Assembly: GCA_002733415.1 (NCBI GenBank) | Contig: NVVR01000009.1 | Span: 21,600 to 85,599 of the forward strand | Direction: 5' to 3' | DNA from: Kordia sp. | GTDB lineage: Bacteria > Bacteroidota > Bacteroidia > Flavobacteriales > Flavobacteriaceae | Length of the DNA stretch: 64,000 nt | Shown: piece after piece, positions 44,555-52,624 of the stretch | Layout: every line of letters begins with the position of its first letter | How positions within the stretch are numbered: the first letter of the stretch is position 1 | Made by a program: the position numbers and the translations under genes | The notes under the pieces: model-generated | Database searches by the model: none | Told to the model about the DNA's origin: nothing | What the model saw: the letters and a program-made list of their open reading frames with translations, nothing else

Positions 44555-45340
44555 TTAATTTGATTTAAAATATCCTTTCATAATACCCCGTTTTGAATTT
44601 CTAATAAACATTAAAATTTCATCACGCTCTTTAGAAGCTGTCATTTCTGCTTCTATAACTGCAGCAGCTTGAGTAGTATTATTTTTCCCTTGATAAAGGA
44701 TTCTATATATATTTTGAATTTCTCTTATTTTCTCTGTTGCATATCCACGTCTTCGCAAACCTACGGAGTTAATTCCTACATATGAAATTGGCTCTCTAGC
44801 TGCTTTTACAAATGGTGGCACATCTTTACGAACCCATGTACCTCCACTTACGAAAGCATGATTTCCTATTGAACAAAATTGATGTACAGCAACCATTCCT
44901 GCCAAAATAACATTATCACCTACAGTAATATGCCCCGCTAAAGTAGTATTATTAGAAAATATACAATTATCACCAACAAAACAATCGTGAGCAATATGAC
45001 AATACGCCATAATTAAACAATTATCCCCAACAACAGTTTTCATTTTATCAGTAGTCCCTCTGTTAATGGTTACACATTCACGAATAGTTACATTGTCACC
45101 AATTTCCGCAGTAGTATCCTCATCATTATATTTTAAATCTTGTGGAACAGCTGATATTACTGCCCCTGGGAAAATCTTACAATTTTTACCTATTCTAGCG
45201 CCTTCCATAATGGTCACGTTAGATCCTATCCAAGTACCATCTCCAATAACTACATTATTATGTATCGTTGTAAAAGGCTCAATAACAACATTTCTTGCTA
45301 TTTTAGCGCCTGGGTGTACGTATGCTAATGGTTGATTCAT
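44555..45340 (-). CDS. lpxA: Acyl-ACP--UDP-N-acetylglucosamine O-acyltransferase
   Basis: 261 aa of left-handed beta-helix hexapeptides (VHPGAKIARNVVIEPFTTIH) with a C-terminal helical domain (EKIREIQNIYRILY). The catalytic His is in MAYCHIAHDCFVGDN, and VAVHQFCSIGNHAFV is typical of LpxA. It performs the first acylation of lipid A synthesis. It starts 4 bp after lpxC-fabZ. Confidence 0.97.
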   Translation of the reverse strand: MNQPLAYVHPGAKIARNVVIEPFTTIHNNVVIGDGTWIGSNVTIMEGARIGKNCKIFPGAVISAVPQDLKYNDEDTTAEIGDNVTIRECVTINRGTTDKMKTVVGDNCLIMAYCHIAHDCFVGDNCIFSNNTTLAGHITVGDNVILAGMVAVHQFCSIGNHAFVSGGTWVRKDVPPFVKAAREPISYVGINSVGLRRRGYATEKIREIQNIYRILYQGKNNTTQAAAVIEAEMTASKERDEILMFIRNSKRGIMKGYFKSN

Positions 45341-45344
45341 AATG

Positions 45345-46745
45345 TTATTGTTTTTTTGCTATTTGAGCCATCATTTCTGCTTGTGCCACTAATTTCCCAT
45401 TTGCGTAGGCATAGGCCTGCATATGACAAATACCTCTTCGTATTGGAGAAATTAAACTACAATCAAAGAATAAGGTATCTCCTGGTAAAACTTTTTGTTT
45501 AAACTTAACGTTATCAATTTTCATGAAGAATGTTAAATAGTTTTCCGGATCAGGAACCGTACTCAATACCAATATCCCTCCCGTTTGCGCCATTGCTTCT
45601 ACAATTAACACACCAGGCATTACTGGAGCATCTGGAAAATGCCCTGTAAAGAAAGGCTCATTCATGGTTACATTTTTCATTCCAACAACCTTTTGATCAG
45701 AAAGCTCTAAAATTCTATCGATCAATAAAAATGGTGGTCTGTGTGGCAACATATCCATTATCTGATGTATGTCCATTACAGGTGTAAGGTTTACATCATA
45801 AACGGGCACAGAATTACGGCGTTCTTTTTTTATTAATTTCGCCATTTTTTTTGCAAACTCTGTGTTTACAAAATGTCCTGGCTTAGTAGCGATAACCTTC
45901 CCTCTAATTCGTGTTCCTATTAAGGCTAAATCCCCTATAACATCTAATAATTTATGACGTGCAGCTTCATTTGGGTGATGCAGCGTTAAATTATCTAAAA
46001 TACCATTAGATTTTACTGCTACATCTGTTTTACCGAAAGCTTTCTTTAACTTCTCCATTGTTGCTGCTGATATTTCTTTATCTACATACACAATGGCGTT
46101 ATTTAAATCACCTCCTTTAATTAGACCATGATCCAACAAAGTTTCTATTTCATGCAAAAAACTAAATGTTCTTGAGTTAGAAATTTCAGCTTTAAAATCA
46201 GATAGTTTTTTTAAAATTGCATTTTGAGTACCTAATACCTTTGTATCATAATCTACCATTGTAGTTACTTGATATTTATCCGAAGGCATAATCATAATTT
46301 CACAACCAGAAGCCTCATCAGTATAGGTAATAACCTCCTTAACAATATACTCATCTCTTTCAGCATCTTGCTCAACTATTCCCGCTTTTTCAATCGCTTC
46401 AACAAAATATTTCGATGAACCATCCATAATTGGCGGTTCTGGCGAGTTCATTTCTATCAAACAGTTATCAACTTCTAATCCAACTAAGGCAGCCAATACA
46501 TGTTCTGAAGTGTTAATTTGAATCCCTTTATTTTCAAGGTTAGTGCCTCGTTGTGTTTCGGTAACAAACTCAGCTTTTGCTTGAATTACAGGATTTCCTT
46601 CTAAATCTGTTCTAGAAAAAGCATATCCATGATTTTCAGCAGCTGGCTTGAATGTTAACGTAACTTCTTTACCTGTATGAAGTCCAATTCCTTTTAAAGT
46701 AACTTCGCTTTGAAGTGTTCTTTGTTTTACAAGAGTATTACTCAT
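45345..46745 (-). CDS. lpxC-fabZ: Bifunctional UDP-3-O-acyl-N-acetylglucosamine deacetylase / 3-hydroxyacyl-ACP dehydratase
   Basis: 466 aa fusion. LpxC half (to about residue 310): zinc site [15 protein letters not shown] and [12 protein letters not shown], with [11 protein letters not shown]. FabZ half (about 325-466): [14 protein letters not shown] with the catalytic His, [20 protein letters not shown] with the catalytic Glu. The fusion links the committed step of lipid A synthesis to fatty-acid dehydration, a hallmark of Bacteroidota. It overlaps the lpxD end by 8 bp. Confidence 0.98.
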   Translation of the reverse strand: MSNTLVKQRTLQSEVTLKGIGLHTGKEVTLTFKPAAENHGYAFSRTDLEGNPVIQAKAEFVTETQRGTNLENKGIQINTSEHVLAALVGLEVDNCLIEMNSPEPPIMDGSSKYFVEAIEKAGIVEQDAERDEYIVKEVITYTDEASGCEIMIMPSDKYQVTTMVDYDTKVLGTQNAILKKLSDFKAEISNSRTFSFLHEIETLLDHGLIKGGDLNNAIVYVDKEISAATMEKLKKAFGKTDVAVKSNGILDNLTLHHPNEAARHKLLDVIGDLALIGTRIRGKVIATKPGHFVNTEFAKKMAKLIKKERRNSVPVYDVNLTPVMDIHQIMDMLPHRPPFLLIDRILELSDQKVVGMKNVTMNEPFFTGHFPDAPVMPGVLIVEAMAQTGGILVLSTVPDPENYLTFFMKIDNVKFKQKVLPGDTLFFDCSLISPIRRGICHMQAYAYANGKLVAQAEMMAQIAKKQ

Positions 46746-47766
46746 TGTTGTTTATTTTTTTTTCTAATTTATTTAGTTGACTTACTATTTTAGGCAAGTT
46801 CTTAAAATGCACATATGATTTTACATAGTTACCATAATCAATTGCCGGAGAACCATAAAGTTTTTCACCATCTTTTACTCGATGTCCAATACCTGTTTGC
46901 GCTTGTACTTTAATATTATTACCAATAGTTAAATGCCCTGCAACACCTACTTGCCCACCGAACATACAATATTCTCCAATTTTAGTTGAGCCAGCAATTC
47001 CTGTTTGAGCAGCAATTACAGTATGAGAACCTATATCGACATTATGTGCAATTTGCACTTGATTATCAATTTTAACACCTCTACGAAGTATTGTAGAACC
47101 TAAAGTAGCTCTATCAATAGTTGCAGCAGCTCCAATTTCCACATTATCTTCTAAAATAACATTTCCTGTTTGGGGTACTTTTTGAAATTCTCCCTTTTCA
47201 TCTGGTGCATATCCAAAACCATCAGCTCCAATAATTGCACCACTATTAATGATACAACCGTTACCGATTACTGTTTCTGAATATATTTTAGCTCCAGAGA
47301 AGATCGTTACATTATCACCAACTGTAGTATTGTCACCAATATATGCATGAGGATAAACCTTAACGTTTTCTCCTAAAACCACATTTTCTCCTAAGTATGA
47401 AAATGCTCCTAAATATACATTTTCACCATGAGTTGCAGTTTCTGCTTTAAAAGAGGGGTTTTCAATTCCTACTTTATTATTTTTTACTTGATTGTAGTAT
47501 TCTAATAATTTAGAGAATGATTTATAAGCATCATCTACTTTTATTAATGTAGTCGTTATCTCTTTTTCAGGCACAAAATCTCTATTAACAATAGTCACAG
47601 AGGCTTTTGTAGTGTATATATATGGTGTATATTTTGGGTTTGCCAAAAAGGTTAACGCACCATCAACACCTTCTTCTATTTTTGCTAGTTTTGATACTTT
47701 AGCCTCAGGATTCCCTAAAACTTCCCCTTCTAAAATACCTGCTATTTGTTCTGCTGTAAATTCCAT
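46738..47766 (-). CDS. lpxD: UDP-3-O-acylglucosamine N-acyltransferase
   Basis: 342 aa from [18 protein letters not shown] (ATG at 47766; an earlier ATG adds three residues). The N-terminal domain ([15 protein letters not shown]) is followed by hexapeptide repeats and the catalytic His in [10 protein letters not shown], with [15 protein letters not shown]. Its position upstream of lpxC-fabZ and lpxA makes it the true lpxD; two paralogues lie elsewhere in the window. Confidence 0.97.
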   Translation of the reverse strand: MEFTAEQIAGILEGEVLGNPEAKVSKLAKIEEGVDGALTFLANPKYTPYIYTTKASVTIVNRDFVPEKEITTTLIKVDDAYKSFSKLLEYYNQVKNNKVGIENPSFKAETATHGENVYLGAFSYLGENVVLGENVKVYPHAYIGDNTTVGDNVTIFSGAKIYSETVIGNGCIINSGAIIGADGFGYAPDEKGEFQKVPQTGNVILEDNVEIGAAATIDRATLGSTILRRGVKIDNQVQIAHNVDIGSHTVIAAQTGIAGSTKIGEYCMFGGQVGVAGHLTIGNNIKVQAQTGIGHRVKDGEKLYGSPAIDYGNYVKSYVHFKNLPKIVSQLNKLEKKINNNE

Positions 47767-47797
47767 TATCCGCAAATATATAAAAATTGGTTCATAA

Positions 47798-47862
47798 ATT
47801 GAAGTTGAAATTGAAATTGAAATTGAAAATTTTAAAATGAACTCGTAATTTCAAGTTTGAGT
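47798..47862. repeat. GAAATT tandem run and inverted partner
   Basis: Four to five GAAATT-like hexamers (47804-47830) follow TTGAAGTTGAA; the inverse TTCAACTTCAA occurs near 47860. It lies between lpxD and the HD gene and may form the terminator of the HD gene or a weak hairpin. Confidence 0.5.
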
Positions 47863-47868
47863 TCAACT

Positions 47869-49092
47869 TCAAACTCCCTTCGGATAACAGACAAAATATT
47901 TTTTTACTGGTTTAGACAAAGCCTTTAAATTAAGGTGATCTGACGCTTCCGCAACATCAATTACTTCTTCTGTTTTTAATAGAATTTTAATTCCTGATTT
48001 TTGAGTATCATATGCCTGATTACTTACTGTAGATTGATAAACAAAATAATTGACTTCATGATCAGACAAATTGTATTTTTCTTTTGTTTGTTGTTTCAAA
48101 TTTTCAAAATCTACATCAGAAATAGGTTCTTTGGTTAGCTTTATTTTTAACAACTCCCTGTTAATAATCATTTTAGATAAATTAGATAATACGGCATCAT
48201 CATGAGTCATCCATGATTTCATAGCTGAAACAATATCATAATCATCTAACGTAGAGAATATTTCTAATTCGGTTTCACTAAAATTAGTATCATCAATTTG
48301 ATGCTTTAAAAAATAATCAAACGGTTTACTAGCATCTACCACAACTCCACTTTCAACTAATTCCTTAGCTCTCTTTAAAACTCTCACCAATAAACTCTCA
48401 GCAACTAAACTTGTTTTATGCAAATACACTTGCCAATACATTAATCTTCTCGCTAACAAAAATTTCTCTACAGAATAAATTCCTTTTTCCTCTACTACCA
48501 ATTCATCATCTACAACATTCAACATTGTGATAATACGTTCCGAATTCACATTTCCTTCAGCTACACCTGTATAAAAACTATCCCGTTTTAAATAATCAGC
48601 CCTATCCATATCTAGCTGACTACTTATCAGTTGATTGAAGAAATAACGATGATAATCCCCTTTAAAAATTTGAATTGCTAAAGACAACTTCCCATCAAAC
48701 TCATCATTTAAGGCATTCATGAATTTTAAAGAAATTTCTTCATGTGTAATCCCTTCAACAATACTATGTTCCATAGCATGTGAAAATGGACCATGACCAA
48801 TATCATGCAATAGAATAGCTAATAGTAATGCTGTAACCTCATCTTCTGAAATCTGCACCTCTTTAAATCGCAATACTTTAATTGCTTCACTCATCAAATA
48901 CATGCTTCCTAATGCATGATGAAAACGGGTATGATGCGCACCTGGGTAAACCAAATACGTTAATCCCATTTGAGACACGCGTCTTAAGCGTTGAAAATAA
49001 CGATGTTGTATCACATCGAAAATAAGTTCACTAGGAATTGTAATAAAACCGTATATAGGATCGTTTAATATCTTGAGTTTGTTATTGAACAC
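47869..49092 (-). CDS. HD-domain phosphohydrolase
   Basis: 407 aa. HD motifs: RFHHALGSMYLM, LLHDIGHGPFSHAMEHS and a later Asp in QLDMDRADYLKRD, giving the H...HD...D metal site. This is the dGTPase/SAMHD1-like branch found upstream of lpxD in Bacteroidota; a role in dNTP or nucleotide hydrolysis is expected but not proven. It is first in the run HD-lpxD-lpxC/fabZ-lpxA-efp and is divergent from porX. Confidence 0.92.
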   Translation of the reverse strand: MFNNKLKILNDPIYGFITIPSELIFDVIQHRYFQRLRRVSQMGLTYLVYPGAHHTRFHHALGSMYLMSEAIKVLRFKEVQISEDEVTALLLAILLHDIGHGPFSHAMEHSIVEGITHEEISLKFMNALNDEFDGKLSLAIQIFKGDYHRYFFNQLISSQLDMDRADYLKRDSFYTGVAEGNVNSERIITMLNVVDDELVVEEKGIYSVEKFLLARRLMYWQVYLHKTSLVAESLLVRVLKRAKELVESGVVVDASKPFDYFLKHQIDDTNFSETELEIFSTLDDYDIVSAMKSWMTHDDAVLSNLSKMIINRELLKIKLTKEPISDVDFENLKQQTKEKYNLSDHEVNYFVYQSTVSNQAYDTQKSGIKILLKTEEVIDVAEASDHLNLKALSKPVKKYFVCYPKGV

Positions 49093-49221
49093 CTTTTTAT
49101 AATTTTAAATTTAAGAAACAAAAACTGATGCTACCTCAAAAGGGCATTAGTTTTATGAGTTCTTTCACAAACTTAACAATTTGTTTTTGTAATATTACAG
49201 TAGCTTAAAACTTTATTTTAT

Positions 49222-50769
49222 ATGAATAGTATCAAGATTCTTTGGGTTGATGATGAAATAGATTTATTAAAACCACATATTTTATTTTTAGAAAAAAAAA
49301 ATTGTGCCGTAACCACCTGTGTAAGTGGCGCTGAGGCATTAGAAATTATTGAAGAACATAATTTCGATATTATTTTTCTAGACGAAAACATGCCTGGATT
49401 AACCGGACTTGAAACACTCTCTGAATTAAAAGAAAAGAAAGCTCACATCCCAGTAGTGATGATTACCAAGAGTGAAGAAGAAGCTATTATGGAAGAAGCT
49501 ATCGGGTCTAAAATAGCTGACTACTTAATTAAACCTGTAAACCCAAACCAGATACTACTAAGTATTAAGAAAAACTTAGATTACTCACGATTAATTTCTG
49601 AAAAAACAACTTCAAACTACCAACAAGAATTTAGAAAAATCTCTATGGACTTGGCTATGATTAACTCCTGGGACGAATGGACAGAACTGTATCGAAAATT
49701 AATTTACTGGGAGCTTGAGTTAGAAAGTATTGAGGACTACGGAATGCAAGAAATATTAGCTTCTCAAAAAACAGAAGCCAATAATGAATTTTGTAAGTTT
49801 ATAGATAGGAATTATGCCGATTGGTTTGACGGAAATAATGAAGCTCCAATGCTATCACATAACTTGTTTAAAAAATGGGTAGCACCAGAATTAAGTGAAC
49901 AACCTACCCTTCTAGTTGTAGTTGATAATTTACGCTACGACCAATGGAAAGCATTTGAACCTACTATTGCCACCTATTACAAAAAAATTAAAGAAGAACC
50001 CTTTTGTAGTATTTTACCTACTGCAACGCAATATGCAAGAAATGCAATATTTTCCGGATTGATGCCTTCTGATATGGAAAAAAAACATCCTGATTTATGG
50101 CTAAACGACACTGATGAAGGAGGTAAAAACATGTTTGAAAATGACTTTTTAAAAGCTCAAATTAAAAGATTAGGACTTAATATAAAGCATGATTACTTTA
50201 AAATAACGAATTTAAACGCTGGTAAAAAATTAGCAAACAACTTTAAGCAATGCGCTTCAAACGACTTAACCGTAGTTGTTTATAATTTCGTAGATATGTT
50301 GTCGCATTCTAAAACAGACATGCAAGTTATAAAGGAATTAGCATCCGACGACAAAGCATACAGGTCATTAACTCAAAGTTGGTTTAAAAACTCTCCTTTA
50401 CTAGACATAATCACTCAAGCTCAAGGGCTAGGGATGAAGTTAATCATCACTACAGATCACGGAACAATAAATGTAACTGCGCCATCAAAAGTTATTGGAG
50501 ATAAAAAAACCAGTTTAAACTTACGCTATAAAACAGGTAAAAGTTTAACGTATGAAAACAAAGATGTTTTAGTAGCTAAAGACCCTAAAAAAATACACCT
50601 ACCAAGTATCAATATGAGTAGTTCTTTTATTTTCGCAAAAGGAGATTTATTTTTTGCCTACCCAAACAACTATAATCATTATGTAAGTTACTTTAAAAAC
50701 ACCTACCAACACGGCGGAGTTTCTTTAGAAGAAATGGTTATTCCGTTTGTAGTTATGGAACCTAAATAA
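49222..50769 (+). CDS. porX: PorX, T9SS response regulator with PglZ domain
   Basis: 515 aa. CheY-like receiver (ILWVDDEIDLL, phospho-Asp 54 in IIFLDENMPG, YLIKPVNP), helical linker, and a C-terminal PglZ/alkaline-phosphatase-superfamily domain (VVVDNLRYDQWKAF, LPTATQYARNAIFSG, LIITTDHGTINV, YQHGGVSLEEMVIPFVV). In Porphyromonas and Flavobacterium PorX acts with kinase PorY and sigma factor SigP to control type IX secretion. The T9SS cargo at 34182 is a likely client of that machine. porY is not nearby. Confidence 0.97.
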   Translation: MNSIKILWVDDEIDLLKPHILFLEKKNCAVTTCVSGAEALEIIEEHNFDIIFLDENMPGLTGLETLSELKEKKAHIPVVMITKSEEEAIMEEAIGSKIADYLIKPVNPNQILLSIKKNLDYSRLISEKTTSNYQQEFRKISMDLAMINSWDEWTELYRKLIYWELELESIEDYGMQEILASQKTEANNEFCKFIDRNYADWFDGNNEAPMLSHNLFKKWVAPELSEQPTLLVVVDNLRYDQWKAFEPTIATYYKKIKEEPFCSILPTATQYARNAIFSGLMPSDMEKKHPDLWLNDTDEGGKNMFENDFLKAQIKRLGLNIKHDYFKITNLNAGKKLANNFKQCASNDLTVVVYNFVDMLSHSKTDMQVIKELASDDKAYRSLTQSWFKNSPLLDIITQAQGLGMKLIITTDHGTINVTAPSKVIGDKKTSLNLRYKTGKSLTYENKDVLVAKDPKKIHLPSINMSSSFIFAKGDLFFAYPNNYNHYVSYFKNTYQHGGVSLEEMVIPFVVMEPK

Positions 50770-50770
50770 A

Positions 50771-50819
50771 ATTAAGAATTAAGAATTAAGAATTAAGAAT
50801 TAAGAATTAAGAATTAAGA
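50771..50819. repeat. Seven tandem copies of ATTAAGA
   Basis: Seven perfect 7-bp repeats directly after the porX stop, 95 bp before tsaE. They may vary in number by slippage but lie outside both genes. Confidence 0.95.
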
Positions 50820-50913
50820 AAATTGACATTTTTCAATATTGCACACAAATTTTTAGTGTTAAAATTCACTAATAAAAGTCTGCTTTCCCTTATTCTTTAT
50901 AAAAAAATCAGTT

Positions 50914-51327
50914 TTGAAACTTACGTATCATTTAACCGAACTAAAAGATATCACAACTAAAATCCTAACCTACCTAGAAACCCCGAGAACATTATTGTTT
51001 TACGGGGAAATGGGAGTTGGAAAAACTACTCTAATAAAAGAATTAGCAAAACAATTAGGAGTTACTGAAGCTACCTCCAGCCCAACGTTTTCTTTAGTTA
51101 ATGAATACCAAGGAAGTAATAATACCGTTTTTCATTTTGACTTTTATCGAATTGAAAACGAGGTAGAAGTGTATGATATTGGCATAGAAGATTACTTTTA
51201 TCAAAATTCCTGGTGTTTAGTAGAGTGGCCGGAAAAAATACCGAAGATCATCCCCGAAGACGCTATAACAATTAAGATTCATAAAAATTCTGACGAAACA
51301 AGAACTTTAGAAATTAGTGCTAGATAG
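50914..51327 (+). CDS. tsaE: tRNA threonylcarbamoyladenosine ATPase subunit TsaE
   Basis: 137 aa. Walker A GEMGVGKTTLIKELA, EATSSPTFSLVNEY and HFDFYRIENEVE are the family motifs. TsaE works with TsaB and TsaD in making t6A37 of ANN-decoding tRNAs. The start is a TTG at 50914; no ATG or GTG fits. In many relatives alanine dehydrogenase follows directly; here about 5.8 kb intervenes. Confidence 0.95.
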   Translation: MKLTYHLTELKDITTKILTYLETPRTLLFYGEMGVGKTTLIKELAKQLGVTEATSSPTFSLVNEYQGSNNTVFHFDFYRIENEVEVYDIGIEDYFYQNSWCLVEWPEKIPKIIPEDAITIKIHKNSDETRTLEISAR

Positions 51328-51416
51328 AAAAAATTTCATATTAAGACTATAGAAGTCAGTAGATATCCACATAAGTTTGCTTAGGTAAAACATACTACTA
51401 CTGATGAATTGTACTT

Positions 51417-51540
51417 CGTCATGCTGAACTTGTTTCAGCAACATATTCCACTATGTGTGACCTTGAAACAAATTCAGGGTGACGATATTATTTGATTTAA
51501 AGCTACTTATAAGCGTGAAAACAACTACTTACCTCTATAA
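51417..51540. repeat. Dispersed palindromic repeat, family A
   Basis: The core CGTCATGCTGAAC with inverted AATTCAGGGTGACG (51417-51484) and a conserved tail to 51540 (CTACTTACCTCTATAAT). It matches the element at 23673-23815 and abuts the stop of the RES gene at 51542. Confidence 0.82.
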
Positions 51541-51541
51541 T

Positions 51542-51997
51542 CTACAACACCCTATTGTCAAAAGAAAAAGAACTCACATCTTCTAGCACAACTTTATGAA
51601 ATTCTTTATGAAATGTATTAATAACATAATTGAATTCCTGTGGCACAATAATACTAGGAACTTTTAAAACTAAGCTCTCTTGCGATTTTATCCATTGATA
51701 GGACAACTCCTTTAATACTCGAGGAGAAGGTACTTCACGCCAGTTTTCAGGAAGTGTATTTAATTTAATCTCGGTTATAGATGTATCAGGAATTGAAATA
51801 GTTGCAATAGCCATGTCTTTTGGCGCAAATGCCGCTGGAAAATGTGCTAAGCACTCTAGAACACTTAACGAAATAGAACTACTCGCATAGAGTACCGATA
51901 TTCCTTTAAAATTCCATCTCCCTCCTACTGACTTAGCCCCAATACCTGTAAGATCTCTTATATAACCGTCCTTTGCTATTCTATATACAGATATCAT
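51542..51997 (-). CDS. RES-domain toxin (NAD+ phosphorylase)
   Basis: 151 aa. RES-family features: VYRIAKDGYIRDL with the conserved Arg, GGRWNFKGISVLYAS, then SLSVLECLAHF with the Glu, and FSFDNRVL at the end. RES toxins of Xre-RES systems deplete NAD+. It follows an Xre/DUF2384 antitoxin and an overlapping 50-codon ORF in a tight run. All expected conserved residues seem present, so the toxin is likely active. Confidence 0.93.
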   Translation of the reverse strand: MISVYRIAKDGYIRDLTGIGAKSVGGRWNFKGISVLYASSSISLSVLECLAHFPAAFAPKDMAIATISIPDTSITEIKLNTLPENWREVPSPRVLKELSYQWIKSQESLVLKVPSIIVPQEFNYVINTFHKEFHKVVLEDVSSFSFDNRVL

Positions 51998-52004
51998 TTA
52001 CTCG

Positions 52005-52157
52005 TTAAATTAATTGAGTTAAAACATTCTTTAATTCTTTTACTTCAGAATAAAAAGTAAACGTAGCTACTGCTATAATTGATTTTTCTTCTTCGTATAA
52101 AGAATAAAACCCCTTATTTTTCCTATCTACAAATTTAACAAATAACTGATATACCAT
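52005..52157 (-). CDS. 50-aa ORF coupled between antitoxin and RES toxin
   Basis: Starts MVYQLFVKFVDRKNKGFYSL and ends VKELKNVLTQLI. Its ATG overlaps the antitoxin's TAA by one base (TAATG), and its stop lies 7 bp before the RES start, so the geometry fits a translated middle cistron. It shows beta (YQLFVKFVD, IAVATFTFY) then helix pattern. I do not know a third gene of this type in Xre-RES operons. It could also be a coupling device that keeps ribosomes moving to the toxin. Confidence 0.6.
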   Translation of the reverse strand: MVYQLFVKFVDRKNKGFYSLYEEEKSIIAVATFTFYSEVKELKNVLTQLI

Positions 52158-52615
52158 TATGAGAAAACTCCATATTCAATTTTTGTTAATTCCTCATTAA
52201 GCAACTGAAAACCAAAAGTAGTATCCAATAATTCTTTTGGCTGTTTCATTCCTAAAGCCATACTCGGGTATTGCATCCATTTTTTAAACTGTTCTAAATC
52301 CCCAAACACTTCTTCCCCTTTACAGTACAAACGTGCTAGTTGAATAGCGCGTTCACTTACTTCTTGGCTTAATTTTTTTGATGGAGTATAACGTTGTAAC
52401 GTACGTTCAGATATATGTAATATGATAACCATCTCCTTTAAATCAAAGTCGATTTTTTTTGCTAAAAACAATAGATTACGTTTATTTATTCCATTCCTTG
52501 ACAACTCAATGAAGTCATATACATTGTGTAATGGAATGTCTAAATTTAAATAACATAATAATCCTTCGTTTTTATCTTCTGAGAACGAATGTTGAACAGC
52601 TGTATTCATAGTCAC
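52157..52615 (-). CDS. Xre/DUF2384 (MbcA/ParS-type) antitoxin
   Basis: 152 aa. The N-terminal Xre-like helix-turn-helix part (ISERTLQRYTPSKKLSQEVS) and the C-terminal DUF2384 toxin-binding part (GDLEQFKKWMQYPSMALG, PKELLDTTFGFQLLNEEL) define the antitoxin of RES systems. It should bind RES and repress the operon. It starts 9 bp after the patatin-like gene, so that lipase gene may be in the same transcript. Confidence 0.94.
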   Translation of the reverse strand: MTMNTAVQHSFSEDKNEGLLCYLNLDIPLHNVYDFIELSRNGINKRNLLFLAKKIDFDLKEMVIILHISERTLQRYTPSKKLSQEVSERAIQLARLYCKGEEVFGDLEQFKKWMQYPSMALGMKQPKELLDTTFGFQLLNEELTKIEYGVFS

Positions 52616-52624
52616 AAACTTTAG

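Noticed and set aside
50771..50819. Phase-variable coding repeat
   Set aside because: The repeats lie after the porX stop and before the tsaE start, so no frame is affected.
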